The translations under genes were made by a program, and so were the position numbers. From Allonocardiopsis opalescens (lineage in GTDB: Bacteria > Actinomycetota > Actinomycetes > Streptosporangiales > Streptosporangiaceae), in contig NZ_PVZC01000005.1 in NCBI RefSeq assembly GCF_003002095.1, forward strand, positions 527,773-591,772: a stretch of 64,000 nt of DNA, written 5' to 3'. Positions 1 through 7,771 of the stretch are shown piece by piece. Under the pieces are notes generated by a model that was not told where the DNA came from, did not search any database, and saw nothing but the letters and a program-made list of their open reading frames with translations. How positions within the stretch are numbered: the stretch's first letter is position 1; the number at the start of each line of letters is the position of its first letter.

Positions 1-275
1 CGGCGCGGATCGCCTCGGGCAGCGTCGAACTGGGCATCATCCCCGAGGCCACCCCCAACCATCCCGGCCTGTCGCCCGGCTTCCGGGTGATGACCTTCAC
101 CGGCCGCCCCCGGCTCGTCTACGCCTTCCACGCCCTCGGCGGCACCCTGATCAGCGACGACGAGGGCATCGGCCACTGCGAGATGCTGATGGACCGCATC
201 ATCGCCGCTGCACTGCCGCTCACCCCGACAGCGCCGCTGCTCACCGACCGCTACCCGGACGGCGCCGACGCGTGA
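1..275 (+). CDS. C-terminal end of a DUF5753-type (Scr1-like) regulator, partial
   Basis: The frame is open from the window edge and ends at TGA 273-275. The visible ~90 residues (VELGIIPEATPNHPG near the start, then VYAFHALGGTLISDDEGI, then CEMLMDRIIAAALP) follow the pattern of the DUF5753 C-terminal domain found behind an N-terminal helix-turn-helix in actinobacterial Scr1/XRE-like regulators: an 'xxxVLP' strand, a 'vvyvEtl.g' segment, then a helix ending in 'AL'. Family knowledge says such proteins often pair with small DUF397 proteins. No DUF397 gene follows here. The helix-turn-helix part lies outside the window, so the DNA-binding role is inferred from the domain only. Confidence 0.55.
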   Translation, partial: ARIASGSVELGIIPEATPNHPGLSPGFRVMTFTGRPRLVYAFHALGGTLISDDEGIGHCEMLMDRIIAAALPLTPTAPLLTDRYPDGADA

Positions 276-575
276 GGGCCGGGCCGCCGGAGGGGGTCGG
301 CCCGGCCCTCACCTGGTGATCCGCGGGCTGGGTCGGGGGCGGTGACCCGGTGTCGGCGGGGACCCGGCCCGAGGACCCGCCGTTGGCGAGGGCCGCGCCT
401 GGTGCCCCACCGTCGGCTTCGGCCGGATCCGATGCTCTGCCGTCGGCAGGGGCCGGTCCGGTGACCGGCCCCTGCCGGGCGAACCCGCTGACCCGCCGTC
501 GGCCAGGGGGCGGACCCGGCAACCCGCGGTCGGCCAGGGCCGGAAGCCACCCGAGCGCAAGCCCCGCGAGCACGG

Positions 576-716
576 CTGTGGACGGCCCGGCGCCGGCCCG
601 GCCGGGTTGTCCACAGATTTCCACTGAGACCCGCCCAGCCCCCTTGACGGCTGCGAGGCTCGGGGCGCGGGCTTGTCCTTGTTGGGGTGGTCTGCCCCCT
701 GGAGGGGCGGGGCCTG
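576..716 (+). repeat. Intergenic repeat with paired DnaA-box-like arms, copy 1
   Basis: CTGTGGAC (576-583) and TTGTCCACAG (607-616) face each other and could form an 8-bp stem. They are followed by a conserved stretch containing TTGACGGCTGCGAGGCTCGG and a small hairpin GCCCC-CTGGA-GGGGC (694-708). The same arrangement recurs at 2176-2324 and, inverted, at 6596-6747. TTGTCCACA is the preferred DnaA box reported in Streptomyces. The rest of 276-786, between two convergent genes, shows no further gene. Confidence 0.75.
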
Positions 717-786
717 GGTGGGGCCGCCCTGGACGAAGCGGCCCGGACGCAGCGTGCCCTGACGGCCCCACGCGTGCGGGACCCGG

Positions 787-2034
787 TCAGCGGCGGTAGA
801 CGATCCGGCCGCCGATGACGGTCGCGGCCACCGACAGGTCGGGGTCCAGGACGACCAGGTCGGCGTCGGCGCCCGGGGCGATCCTGCCCTTGGCGGCCGC
901 GCCGAGCTGCGCGGCCGGGGTGGCCGAGGCGGTGCGCAGGGCCGCGGCGAGCGGCACCCCGGCGCCGACCAGGGTGGCGACGGCGTGGTCCAGGGCGCGG
1001 CCGCCGCCCGCCGGGCCGCCGCCCGCCGCGGTGATCTCGCCGCCCCGCACGCTCACCTCGGTGCCCTCCCAGCGACGGTGCGCGCCGTCGGGCAGCCCGG
1101 ACACGTCGCTGCCGTCGCTGACGGCCATCATCCGGTCCGGCCCCACGGCGTCGTGCAGGAAGCGCAGCAGCGGGGCGGCGACGTGCCGCCCGTCGGCGAT
1201 CACCTCCACCCGCACCCGCTCGTCCACCAGGGCCGCGGTCACCGCGCCGGGCGCGTGCCGGTCGATGGGCGGCAGCGCGTTGAAGCAGTGGGTGACCCGG
1301 CGCACGCCCGCGTCGAAGGCGCGCCTGGCCTGCTCGTAGCCCGCGGTGGAGTGGCCGAGCGAGGCGGAGACCCCCAGCTCCGCTAGGACGGCCACGGCCT
1401 CGGCACCGCCGGGCAGCTCGGGGGCGAGCGTGACGGTGCGCAGCGCGCCGCCCGCGGCGGCGTGCAGCCGGTGGATCTCGGCGGCGGTCGCGGTGCGCAG
1501 CCGCTCGGCCGGGTGCACGCCCCGCGCCTGCGGGCTGATGAACGGCCCCTCCAGGTGCAGGCCGAGCAGGTGGACGCCGCAGCCGCCGAGGCGCCCGCCC
1601 GCCGCGGCCAGGCCGCGCACCGCCGCCGCCAGCGCGTCCGGGGCGGCGCTGACCGTGGTCGCGACGCACGCCGTCACGCCGTGCCGGGCGAGGTGCCCGC
1701 CGATCGCGGCGAGCCCGTCAGGGTCGGGCGCCATAAAGCTGTGCCCGAGCGCGCCGTGCACATGGGTGTCGATGAATCCGGGCGCCACCACTTGACCGGA
1801 CACGTCCCACCGCGTCTCGGCAGGACCGCCGGTTCCGTCGAGGTCCGCCGGGGTCGCCTCCCCCGGCCCCTCTCGGCGCGCCCGCTCCGCGCCGAGAGGC
1901 GGTGCGGGCGCTCCCGGCGGCAGCACCGCGTGCACGGTGCCGCCGTCGAGCACCAGGTCGCGCTGTGTCAACCGGCCATCGGGCAGCAGCACCCTCCCCC
2001 CGGCCAGCCGCAGCGGCCCGGCGCCCGTTCCCAT
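787..2034 (-). CDS. nagA: N-acetylglucosamine-6-phosphate deacetylase
   Basis: This 415-residue amidohydrolase-fold protein should hydrolyse the acetyl group of N-acetyl-hexosamine-6-phosphate in the cytoplasm. Visible family motifs are the metal-site GFIDTHVHG, LHLEGPFIS (metal Glu), LGHSTAGY and VTHCFNALPP (metal His) and MAVSDGSD (catalytic Asp region). ATG 2034 is preferred over upstream starts because similarity begins there and GAGG/GGAG-like sequence lies just before it. The N-terminal sandwich domain carries an extra ~35-residue Pro/Ala/Glu-rich insertion. It lies downstream of the PTS and SIS genes on the same strand, but a 357-bp gap holding repeat copy 2 separates it, so it may be a separate transcript. 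With a mannose-family PTS upstream, the substrate could be GlcNAc-6-P or GalNAc-6-P. Confidence 0.9.
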   Translation of the reverse strand: MGTGAGPLRLAGGRVLLPDGRLTQRDLVLDGGTVHAVLPPGAPAPPLGAERARREGPGEATPADLDGTGGPAETRWDVSGQVVAPGFIDTHVHGALGHSFMAPDPDGLAAIGGHLARHGVTACVATTVSAAPDALAAAVRGLAAAGGRLGGCGVHLLGLHLEGPFISPQARGVHPAERLRTATAAEIHRLHAAAGGALRTVTLAPELPGGAEAVAVLAELGVSASLGHSTAGYEQARRAFDAGVRRVTHCFNALPPIDRHAPGAVTAALVDERVRVEVIADGRHVAAPLLRFLHDAVGPDRMMAVSDGSDVSGLPDGAHRRWEGTEVSVRGGEITAAGGGPAGGGRALDHAVATLVGAGVPLAAALRTASATPAAQLGAAAKGRIAPGADADLVVLDPDLSVAATVIGGRIVYRR

Positions 2035-2175
2035 GCCCTCCACTCCTCTCAGGTGCCTCCGGCCGACGACGGCACGGTCACAACGGCCTGGCCGTGACGC
2101 GTCCTGGGCCGCCCGCGCCGGCCCGGTCGGCCGGTGACGACGCCCGATACGCCAGACGCAAGTGGGCGAGCCCGG

Positions 2176-2324
2176 CCTGTGGACAGGACGGCGCCGATCG
2201 GGCCGGTTGTCCACAGTTTCCGTGCCGGGCCGGCCCGGAGGGCTTGACAGCTGCGAGGCTCGGGGCGCGGCTTGGCCTTGTTGGGGTGGTTTGCCCCCTG
2301 GAGGGGCGGGGCCCGAGACGGGCG
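2176..2324 (+). repeat. Intergenic repeat with paired DnaA-box-like arms, copy 2
   Basis: CTGTGGACA (2177-2185) and TTGTCCACAG (2207-2216) form a perfect 9-bp inverted repeat. The same tail as copy 1 follows: TTGACAGCTGCGAGGCTCGG, a GGTTTGCCCC stretch and the hairpin GCCCC-CTGGA-GGGGC (2293-2307). This copy fills most of the space between the SIS gene and nagA. No gene is visible in 2035-2391. Confidence 0.8.
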
Positions 2325-2391
2325 GCACCACCCGAAGGGCCCCGCCTTGGACCGCTCCGCCTAGGACCGGTCTGGCCGGACCGGGCTGCCC

Positions 2392-3471
2392 TCAATTCGC
2401 CGCCGTGCTGATCGAGCGCCGCATCACCGTCCGCGCCTCGCGGTACCGGGGCTCGTCCTGGCGCATCACGTCGGGGTCCAGGCCGCGGCCCAGTGCCAGC
2501 TGGTGCGCGAAGCAGTACAGCGGCAGCGCGGTGAGCAGCGGCATGACCGGCGCGGGCAGGGCGGGCAGCCGGGTGGCGGCGTCGGCGGCGGCCAGGGCCT
2601 CCTCGTCGTCCCCGATGACCCAGGTGGCGGCGCCGATGGCGCGCAGCCCGGCCAGGGTGCGGCGGACGGCGTCGCGGTCGCGCTCCCCGACGGCCAGCAC
2701 GATCGCGAGTTCGCCCGCCCGGGTGCTCACCCAGGTGCCGTGCGCCGCCTCCTCGATCTGCCAGCCGACGGCGTACACGGAGGCGGCCTCGGTGATCTTC
2801 AGGGCGCCTTCCAGGGCGGTGGCGTGCTCGGGACCCGCGCCGACGACGACGTAGCGGGGCGCGTCGGCCCAGCGGTCGGCCAGGTCGGCGGCCTGCGGCC
2901 AGGCGGCGGCGAGCAGCGCGCCGACATGCCCGGCGGGCTCGGCGAGCGCGTCCAGGCCCGGCGCCGCGGCGCCGCGCAGCGCGGCGAGCTCGCGGGCCAG
3001 CCGCAGCCCGCGCACCAGGGTGCTGACGTAGCTGCGGGTCTTGGGCAGCGCCGACTCCATGCCGCGCTCGTCGACCAGGGCGTACCCGGCCGCGGCGGCC
3101 AGCGGCGAGGCGCCGTCGTCGGTGATGGCGATGACGGGCCGCCCGGCCGCGGCGGCGGCGCGCGCCGCGGCGACCACGTCGGGCGTGCGCCCGGTGTGGG
3201 AGATCGCGATGAGCGCGTCGGCGGGCCCGGCCGGCGGCGGGTAGCCGGCGTACTCGTACGCCTCGGTCACCCGGGAGCGCAGCCCGGCGGCGTCGAAGGC
3301 GTAGCCGAGGACCGCGGCCGCGAACAGCGAGGAGCCGCAGCCGACCAGGTCGACCGCTGAAGCCCCGGCCAGGACGGCCGCCGCGGTCCGCGCGTCCTCG
3401 GGGCGCTCGCCCGCTTCGGCCAGCACCTCGGGGACGGCCTCGACGCCCGCGCGCATGTGGACGCCGCTCAT
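2392..3471 (-). CDS. SIS-domain aminosugar-phosphate isomerase/deaminase or deglycase
   Basis: The 359-residue protein has two SIS (sugar isomerase) domains, as in AgaS, FrlB and the GlmS isomerase half. Domain 1 shows VDLVGCGSSLF and the phosphate-binding ISHTGRTPDVVAAA. Domain 2 carries LEGALKITEAASVYAVGWQI followed by EEAAHGTWV, the usual place of the catalytic Glu/His segment. There is no N-terminal glutaminase domain, which argues against GlmS. ATG 3471 overlaps the stop of the PTS IIB gene by four bases (ATGA), so the two are translationally coupled. Beside NagA the likely job is to convert the deacetylated amino-sugar phosphate into a ketose phosphate plus ammonia. A fructosamine deglycase is an alternative. 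A second ATG lies five codons in. Confidence 0.82.
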   Translation of the reverse strand: MSGVHMRAGVEAVPEVLAEAGERPEDARTAAAVLAGASAVDLVGCGSSLFAAAVLGYAFDAAGLRSRVTEAYEYAGYPPPAGPADALIAISHTGRTPDVVAAARAAAAAGRPVIAITDDGASPLAAAAGYALVDERGMESALPKTRSYVSTLVRGLRLARELAALRGAAAPGLDALAEPAGHVGALLAAAWPQAADLADRWADAPRYVVVGAGPEHATALEGALKITEAASVYAVGWQIEEAAHGTWVSTRAGELAIVLAVGERDRDAVRRTLAGLRAIGAATWVIGDDEEALAAADAATRLPALPAPVMPLLTALPLYCFAHQLALGRGLDPDVMRQDEPRYREARTVMRRSISTAAN

Positions 3472-3953
3472 CGCTTCAGCACCTCGGCGTTCAGCGAGTT
3501 GCGGCGCTGGCCGGGCAGCCACTGCACCGACAGCTCCAGACCGTGCTCGGCCAGCCGCTTCCACGCCTGGATCTCGGCGTCGGTGGCGTGCACCTCCTTG
3601 GTGAGCTTGATCTTCGCGCCCGGGGAGCGCACGCCGCCGATGTTCACCTCCGTCAGCTTCAGCCCGCCGTCGACCAGGGTGAGCAGGTCGACCGGGTTGG
3701 AGACCAGCAGCAGGGCGCGCCCCTCGGGCAGTTCGGCACCCGAGCCCAGCCGGCGCGCGGCCTCGGCCACCGTCCAGATCTCGATGCCGACGCCGTGCGG
3801 CACGGCCATGGTGACCAGGCTCTTCTCGAAGGCGTCGCCGGCCACGCGGTCGTTGGCCACGATGATCACGTCGGCGGCGACACTGCGGGTCCACCCCATC
3901 GTGACCTGGCCGTGGACCAGGCGGTGGTCCACCCGTACCAGTACGAGTTCCAT
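3468..3953 (-). CDS. PTS mannose-family IIB component
   Basis: This 161-residue cytoplasmic IIB protein passes phosphate from IIA to the incoming sugar. The hallmark VRVDHRLVHGQV near the N-terminus contains the phosphorylated histidine of the mannose/sorbose/GalNAc IIB fold; the length is typical for a separate IIB. GGAGGG precedes ATG 3953 by about six bases. The order on this strand is IIC-IID, IIA, IIB, SIS, all closely packed. The family is rarer in Actinobacteria than in Firmicutes or Proteobacteria. The sugar cannot be read from IIB alone; the neighbouring NagA and SIS genes point to an amino sugar. Confidence 0.93.
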   Translation of the reverse strand: MELVLVRVDHRLVHGQVTMGWTRSVAADVIIVANDRVAGDAFEKSLVTMAVPHGVGIEIWTVAEAARRLGSGAELPEGRALLLVSNPVDLLTLVDGGLKLTEVNIGGVRSPGAKIKLTKEVHATDAEIQAWKRLAEHGLELSVQWLPGQRRNSLNAEVLKR

Positions 3954-4000
3954 CCCGTTCCCTCCGTTCGCTGTCTTGGTTTCCGCCGGTGCGGCGGGCC

Positions 4001-4393
4001 TCAGCCCGCCGACCAGCGCACGACGCCCTGACGTCCGGCGCCCTCGGCCAGTTCGGCCAGCTCGGCCAGGGCCGTCCCGGCGCGGCGGGTCAGCACTTCG
4101 AGCAGCATCGGCACGTTCACCCCCGCGACGACGGCCAGGCCGGGCAGCTCCCGGGTCAGCCGGGCCGCCGAGGTGAAGGGGGTGGCGCCGGGCAGGTCGG
4201 CCAGCACCAGCACGCCCTCGCCGCCGTCCAGCGCGGCGGCCGTCTCGCGCAGCCGGGCGCCGAAGCCCTCGGGCGCCTCGCCCTCCTCCAGGTCCAGCGC
4301 GGCGCTCGCCTGCTGCGGGCCGACGATCACCTCCACCGCCGACAGCAGGCCCGAGGCCGAGCGGCCGTGCCCGGCCACCACTACCGCGACCAT
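4001..4393 (-). CDS. PTS mannose-family IIA component
   Basis: The 130-residue protein starts VAVVVAGHGRSASGLL, the classic mannose-family IIA N-terminus with the phosphoacceptor histidine in GHG. It continues with VLVLADLPGATPF, the second conserved IIA signature, and VAGVNVPMLLEVL. It receives phosphate from HPr and donates it to IIB. ATG 4393 gives the usual family start; a TTG six bases upstream sits at a better distance from GGAGG and is an alternative. It lies between IIC-IID (44-bp gap) and IIB (47-bp gap). Enzyme I and HPr are not encoded in the window and must be supplied elsewhere. Confidence 0.92.
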   Translation of the reverse strand: MVAVVVAGHGRSASGLLSAVEVIVGPQQASAALDLEEGEAPEGFGARLRETAAALDGGEGVLVLADLPGATPFTSAARLTRELPGLAVVAGVNVPMLLEVLTRRAGTALAELAELAEGAGRQGVVRWSAG

Positions 4394-4437
4394 CTCCAAG
4401 GCGTCCTCCGTGTTCTCCGTGTCCTGTGTGTCCGCCG

Positions 4438-6168
4438 TCAGCCGCCGGTGTGCAGCACGCCCAGGGCGCCGAGGCCGAAGCCGACGACGGCCAGCACCAG
4501 CAGCACGAGCATCGCGTTCACCCGGCGGCGGATGCCCCAGAAGGCCAGCAGCGTGATGCCGAGCGGGATGATCTTCGGCATGACCTGGTCGAGCATGTCC
4601 TGGAGGCTGACCACGGACTCGCCCTGCGTGTACTGGAGCGGGGTGTCGATGGACAGCCAGGTGCCGACGAGCGCGCCGACGCCCATCAGGCCGGCGATGG
4701 AGGCGCCCTCCATCAGCCGCTTGATCGCGGTCTGGTCGATCCGCTCGAACAGCCGCCGGCCGAGCCGGAAGCCGTAGCTGAGCGAGACCCAGCGGATCAC
4801 CACGTGCACGACGTTCACCGGGATGAGGAAGACCAGCGGTGCGAGCACATTGCCCTGGAGGGCCAGCGAGGCGCTGATGCCGCTGAACAGCGGGCGCAGG
4901 GTGCCGTGGAAGGCGGCGTCGCCGATGCCGGCCAGCGGGCCCATCAGGCTGCCCTTGACGCCCTGGATGGTCTGCACGCTGTTGTGCTCGCGCTCGGCGC
5001 GCTCCTCGGCGTCGAGTCCGGCCAGGTCGTCGGTGGTATCGGTGCGGGTGGGCGCGGGTTCGACGGCCGTCGCGGTGACGGTGGCGGACGGCGCGTCGGA
5101 CGCCGCCGCCGTAGCGGTGCGGGCCTCGGCGGCGGCCGGGGCGGTGATCGCGGCGTGCTGGGCCTCCAGGTCGCTCACCAGCGCCAGGATGGGGCCGGGC
5201 AGCCAGGCGTGGCTGTTGAAGAACACCAGGTGGCGGCGGAGTGCGGCTCCGAAGCGCTCCCGGTCCGGGTAGAGCCGGCGCAGGAACGGCAGCAGCGCCC
5301 AGGTGAAGCCCATGGCCTGCATGCGGTCGAAGCTGAAGGCCGACTGGACCGCGAAGGACCGCCAGAACAGCCGGCGCTGGTCGCGGCGGCTGTAGGTGGC
5401 GGCCTCGGCCTGGTCACCGTCGCCGCGGTGCACCAGCTGGACGCCGCCCTTCTGGAAGATCCACACGGCCGCGATCATGAAGCCGAGCGCGGCGACGCCC
5501 AGCACGCCGAAGCTGGTGTAGGCGGCCAGCAGGAAGCCGATGAAGAAGAAGGGCATCAGCATCTTGGTGGACAGGGTGTTGAGCAGCAGCGCGAAGCCGA
5601 GCGCGGGCAGTACCGCTCCGGCCACCATCAGGCCGTTCTGCAGCGGCCCCTCGATGGCCGCGCTGAGGTGCTGCACCGCCGTGGTGCCCAGCTGCAGACC
5701 GAGGAAGGCGGGCACCGCGATGCACAGGAAGTGCACGAAGTTGCCCAGGTGCACCATGGCGGCCACCCCCCGTCCGCTTCCTCGGTCGGCATAGCGTTCG
5801 GCCGCTGTGACGAAGACCGTGCTCACCGCCTTGGCGATGAGTTCGCCGAAAGCGCCGAGGAGGGCGGCGGGCACCGCCACCACCATCGCCTGCTCCGGTG
5901 AGAGCCCGGCGGTGATGGCGAACGCGGTGCCGAGCACGCTGCCGATCGGCAGGTTGGGCGGTACGGAGCCGCCGACGTCGGCCGCGCCGATGAAGATCAG
6001 TTCGAGGGCGGCGCCGACGGCGAGTCCGGTGGCGAGGTCGCCCAGTACGAGGCCGGTCAGCGGCCCGAGCACGATCGCGCGCTCCAGGAACAGGTCGCCC
6101 ATGAAGCGGCGGCTGAAGTACGCGAAGCCCGCGATGAACGCGAGCAGGAGGACTTGCCCCAGGGTCAT
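4438..6168 (-). CDS. PTS mannose-family IIC-IID fusion permease
   Basis: One 576-residue membrane protein covers both integral components that are normally separate. Residues ~1-245 are IIC (GDLFLERAIVLGPLTGLVLGD, then AALELIFIGAADVGGSVPPN, several membrane helices). Residues ~270-576 are IID (RRLFWRSFAVQSAFSFDRMQ; VKGSLMGPLAGIGDAAF, the IID signature; C-terminal helices). Inside IID, after LALVSDLEAQ, there is an Ala/Thr-rich insert of ~60 residues absent from ordinary IID proteins. ATG 6168 with AAGGTGG upstream is chosen over GTG 6177. It is the first gene of the leftward operon and faces the DeoR gene. Both genes lie in one uninterrupted frame, so this is a true fusion unless a base is wrong. 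Confidence 0.92.
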   Translation of the reverse strand: MTLGQVLLLAFIAGFAYFSRRFMGDLFLERAIVLGPLTGLVLGDLATGLAVGAALELIFIGAADVGGSVPPNLPIGSVLGTAFAITAGLSPEQAMVVAVPAALLGAFGELIAKAVSTVFVTAAERYADRGSGRGVAAMVHLGNFVHFLCIAVPAFLGLQLGTTAVQHLSAAIEGPLQNGLMVAGAVLPALGFALLLNTLSTKMLMPFFFIGFLLAAYTSFGVLGVAALGFMIAAVWIFQKGGVQLVHRGDGDQAEAATYSRRDQRRLFWRSFAVQSAFSFDRMQAMGFTWALLPFLRRLYPDRERFGAALRRHLVFFNSHAWLPGPILALVSDLEAQHAAITAPAAAEARTATAAASDAPSATVTATAVEPAPTRTDTTDDLAGLDAEERAEREHNSVQTIQGVKGSLMGPLAGIGDAAFHGTLRPLFSGISASLALQGNVLAPLVFLIPVNVVHVVIRWVSLSYGFRLGRRLFERIDQTAIKRLMEGASIAGLMGVGALVGTWLSIDTPLQYTQGESVVSLQDMLDQVMPKIIPLGITLLAFWGIRRRVNAMLVLLVLAVVGFGLGALGVLHTGG

Positions 6169-6332
6169 CTGACCCACCTTTCACTCGGACGGTCCGGCGG
6201 TACGCCGTTGCGGCCGCACCCGGCGCGCCGCGCCGGGCAGGGGGACCGTGCCGCCACCGGCGGACCGTCACGAAGGGTGACCACGGGCAGGGGGCAGCCC
6301 CGTGACCTGGCCATCCGAAGATCGTTGACGGG

Positions 6333-6392
6333 AGGCTACGCGCTCCCGCCACGATCGAGCAAGAGAGATGCTCATTTTTGCTCGATTGCTCG
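6333..6392 (-). promoter_or_regulatory. Candidate promoter and DeoR operator of the PTS operon
   Basis: An AT-rich island in a GC-rich gap contains ATCGAGCAA (6354-6362) and its inverse TTGCTCGAT (6378-6386), followed directly by another TTGCTCG (6386-6392). On the minus strand, TTGCTC (6362-6357) and TAGCCT (6338-6333) are 18 bp apart and could be -35 and -10 boxes. The inverted repeat would overlap the -35 box, which suits repression by the divergent DeoR protein. This is inferred from position and symmetry only. Confidence 0.5.
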
Positions 6393-6595
6393 GTTAAACG
6401 TGCGTTACCTGCTCGTCACCTGGGGTCGGTGGGCCAGACACCGGTCACGGCGCGCGGGTGGCTCACCGTCCGTTCGGTGGTGCGGGGGCGCGTCGGGGTG
6501 CCTCGGCCGGGTGGTGTGCGGGCACTCGCCCCGTCCGGATCGCGGCTTCCCCGGGCCCGCCCCGCCATGGGCCCCGGCCCCGCCCACGTCATCGG

Positions 6596-6747
6596 CCCCA
6601 CCCGTCTCAGGCCCCGCCCCACCAGGGGGCAAACCACCCCGACAAGGCCAAGCCGCCCCCCGAGCCTCGCACCTGTCAAGCCCCCCGGGCAGGCCCCACA
6701 CGGAAACTGTGGACAACCGGTCCCACCGGCCCCGCCCCGTCCACAGA
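6596..6747 (-). repeat. Intergenic repeat with paired DnaA-box-like arms, copy 3 (inverted)
   Basis: This is the reverse complement of copies 1 and 2. CTGTGGACAA (6707-6716) and CGTCCACAG (6738-6746) are the paired boxes. The hairpin GCCCC-ACCAG-GGGGC (6616-6630) has a changed loop but keeps its stem. It lies between the PTS operon and the DeoR gene. Apart from this repeat and the operator, no gene is visible in 6169-6901. Confidence 0.78.
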
Positions 6748-6901
6748 CCGCGCCTACGCACTTGCGCCGCCCACATCGCGGGCCGACGCCTCCAGGCCCG
6801 TCCGGACGAGACCCGACGCGACGCCCACCGCAGCGCCCCGCCCCACCGACCGATCCGGCCACCCATGCGCACCGACGCGCCGCGGGTCTAGCCTTGGGGC
6901 C

Positions 6902-7660
6902 ATGAAGAGGGCGGAGCGGCTGGTCGCGATCATGGAGCACCTGGCCCGGGAGGGTTCGGTCGCGGTGTCCGCGCTCTCGCGGGGGCTCGGCGTCTCGGAG
7001 TCCTCGGTCCGGCGCGACCTCAACCTGCTGGAGACCCAGAAGTGGGTCTCGCGCACCCACGGCGGCGCGGTCGCACGCGGCACCCCGCTTGAGCTGCAGC
7101 TCACCAAGCGCGACGCCGAGCGCGCCGAGCGCGAGGACCGCATCGCACGCGTCGCCGCCACCCGGGTGCGCGACGGCTACAGCGTGGGCCTGGTCAGCGG
7201 CACCGCGGTCGCCGCCGTCGGCCGGACGCTGGCCGACCGCGACGAGCTCACCGTGGTCACGAACGCCGTCGACATCGCCCACCAGCTGCTCGTCCACCCG
7301 CAGCTGCGCGTCGTCGTCACCGGCGGCGTCGCCGACCCGCGCACGGCCGCCCTCAGCGGCTCCTTCACCGAGGCCATCCTGGACCGCGTCAACCTCGACA
7401 CCGTGTTCGTCCAGGCCGACGGCGTCGCCGCCCGCTCCGGCCTCACCGCCGACGACGCCGGATACGCCCAGATCGCCGCCATGTTCGTCCGCCGCGCCAA
7501 CCAGGTCATCGCCATCCTCGACAGCGACCGCGTGGGCCGCGCCTGCTTCACCCACATCTGCGACCTGGCCGAAGTCGACGAACTCATCACCGACTCCGGC
7601 GCCGACGAGGACCGCCTCGACCAGCTGGCCTCGGCCGGCCTCCAGGTCACCATCGCCTGA
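6902..7660 (+). CDS. DeoR-family transcriptional regulator of the amino-sugar PTS locus
   Basis: The 252-residue protein has an N-terminal DeoR helix-turn-helix (residues ~1-55, with SESSVRRDLNLLE and a THGGAV wing). A sugar-phosphate-binding DeoR C-terminal domain follows (GLVSGTAVAAVGRTL; VVTNAVDIAHQL; VVVTGGVADPRTAALSG; VFVQADGVAARSGLT). AgaR-like members repress amino-sugar PTS operons and respond to a phosphorylated sugar. It is divergent from the PTS operon and close to the inverted-repeat operator. TAGCCT (6889-6894) ends seven bases before ATG 6902, so the mRNA is probably leaderless. The assignment to the PTS operon is inferred from position. Confidence 0.88.
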   Translation: MKRAERLVAIMEHLAREGSVAVSALSRGLGVSESSVRRDLNLLETQKWVSRTHGGAVARGTPLELQLTKRDAERAEREDRIARVAATRVRDGYSVGLVSGTAVAAVGRTLADRDELTVVTNAVDIAHQLLVHPQLRVVVTGGVADPRTAALSGSFTEAILDRVNLDTVFVQADGVAARSGLTADDAGYAQIAAMFVRRANQVIAILDSDRVGRACFTHICDLAEVDELITDSGADEDRLDQLASAGLQVTIA

Positions 7661-7771
7661 CGGCACCGACGCGCTCGTCGACGCACCCGGACGCCGCCGA
7701 ACTCGCCCGCGCGCAGCCCTCCGACCGCGACTCCGCCCCCTTACGCCCGAACGGCGCATTCCGGCGCGCGG

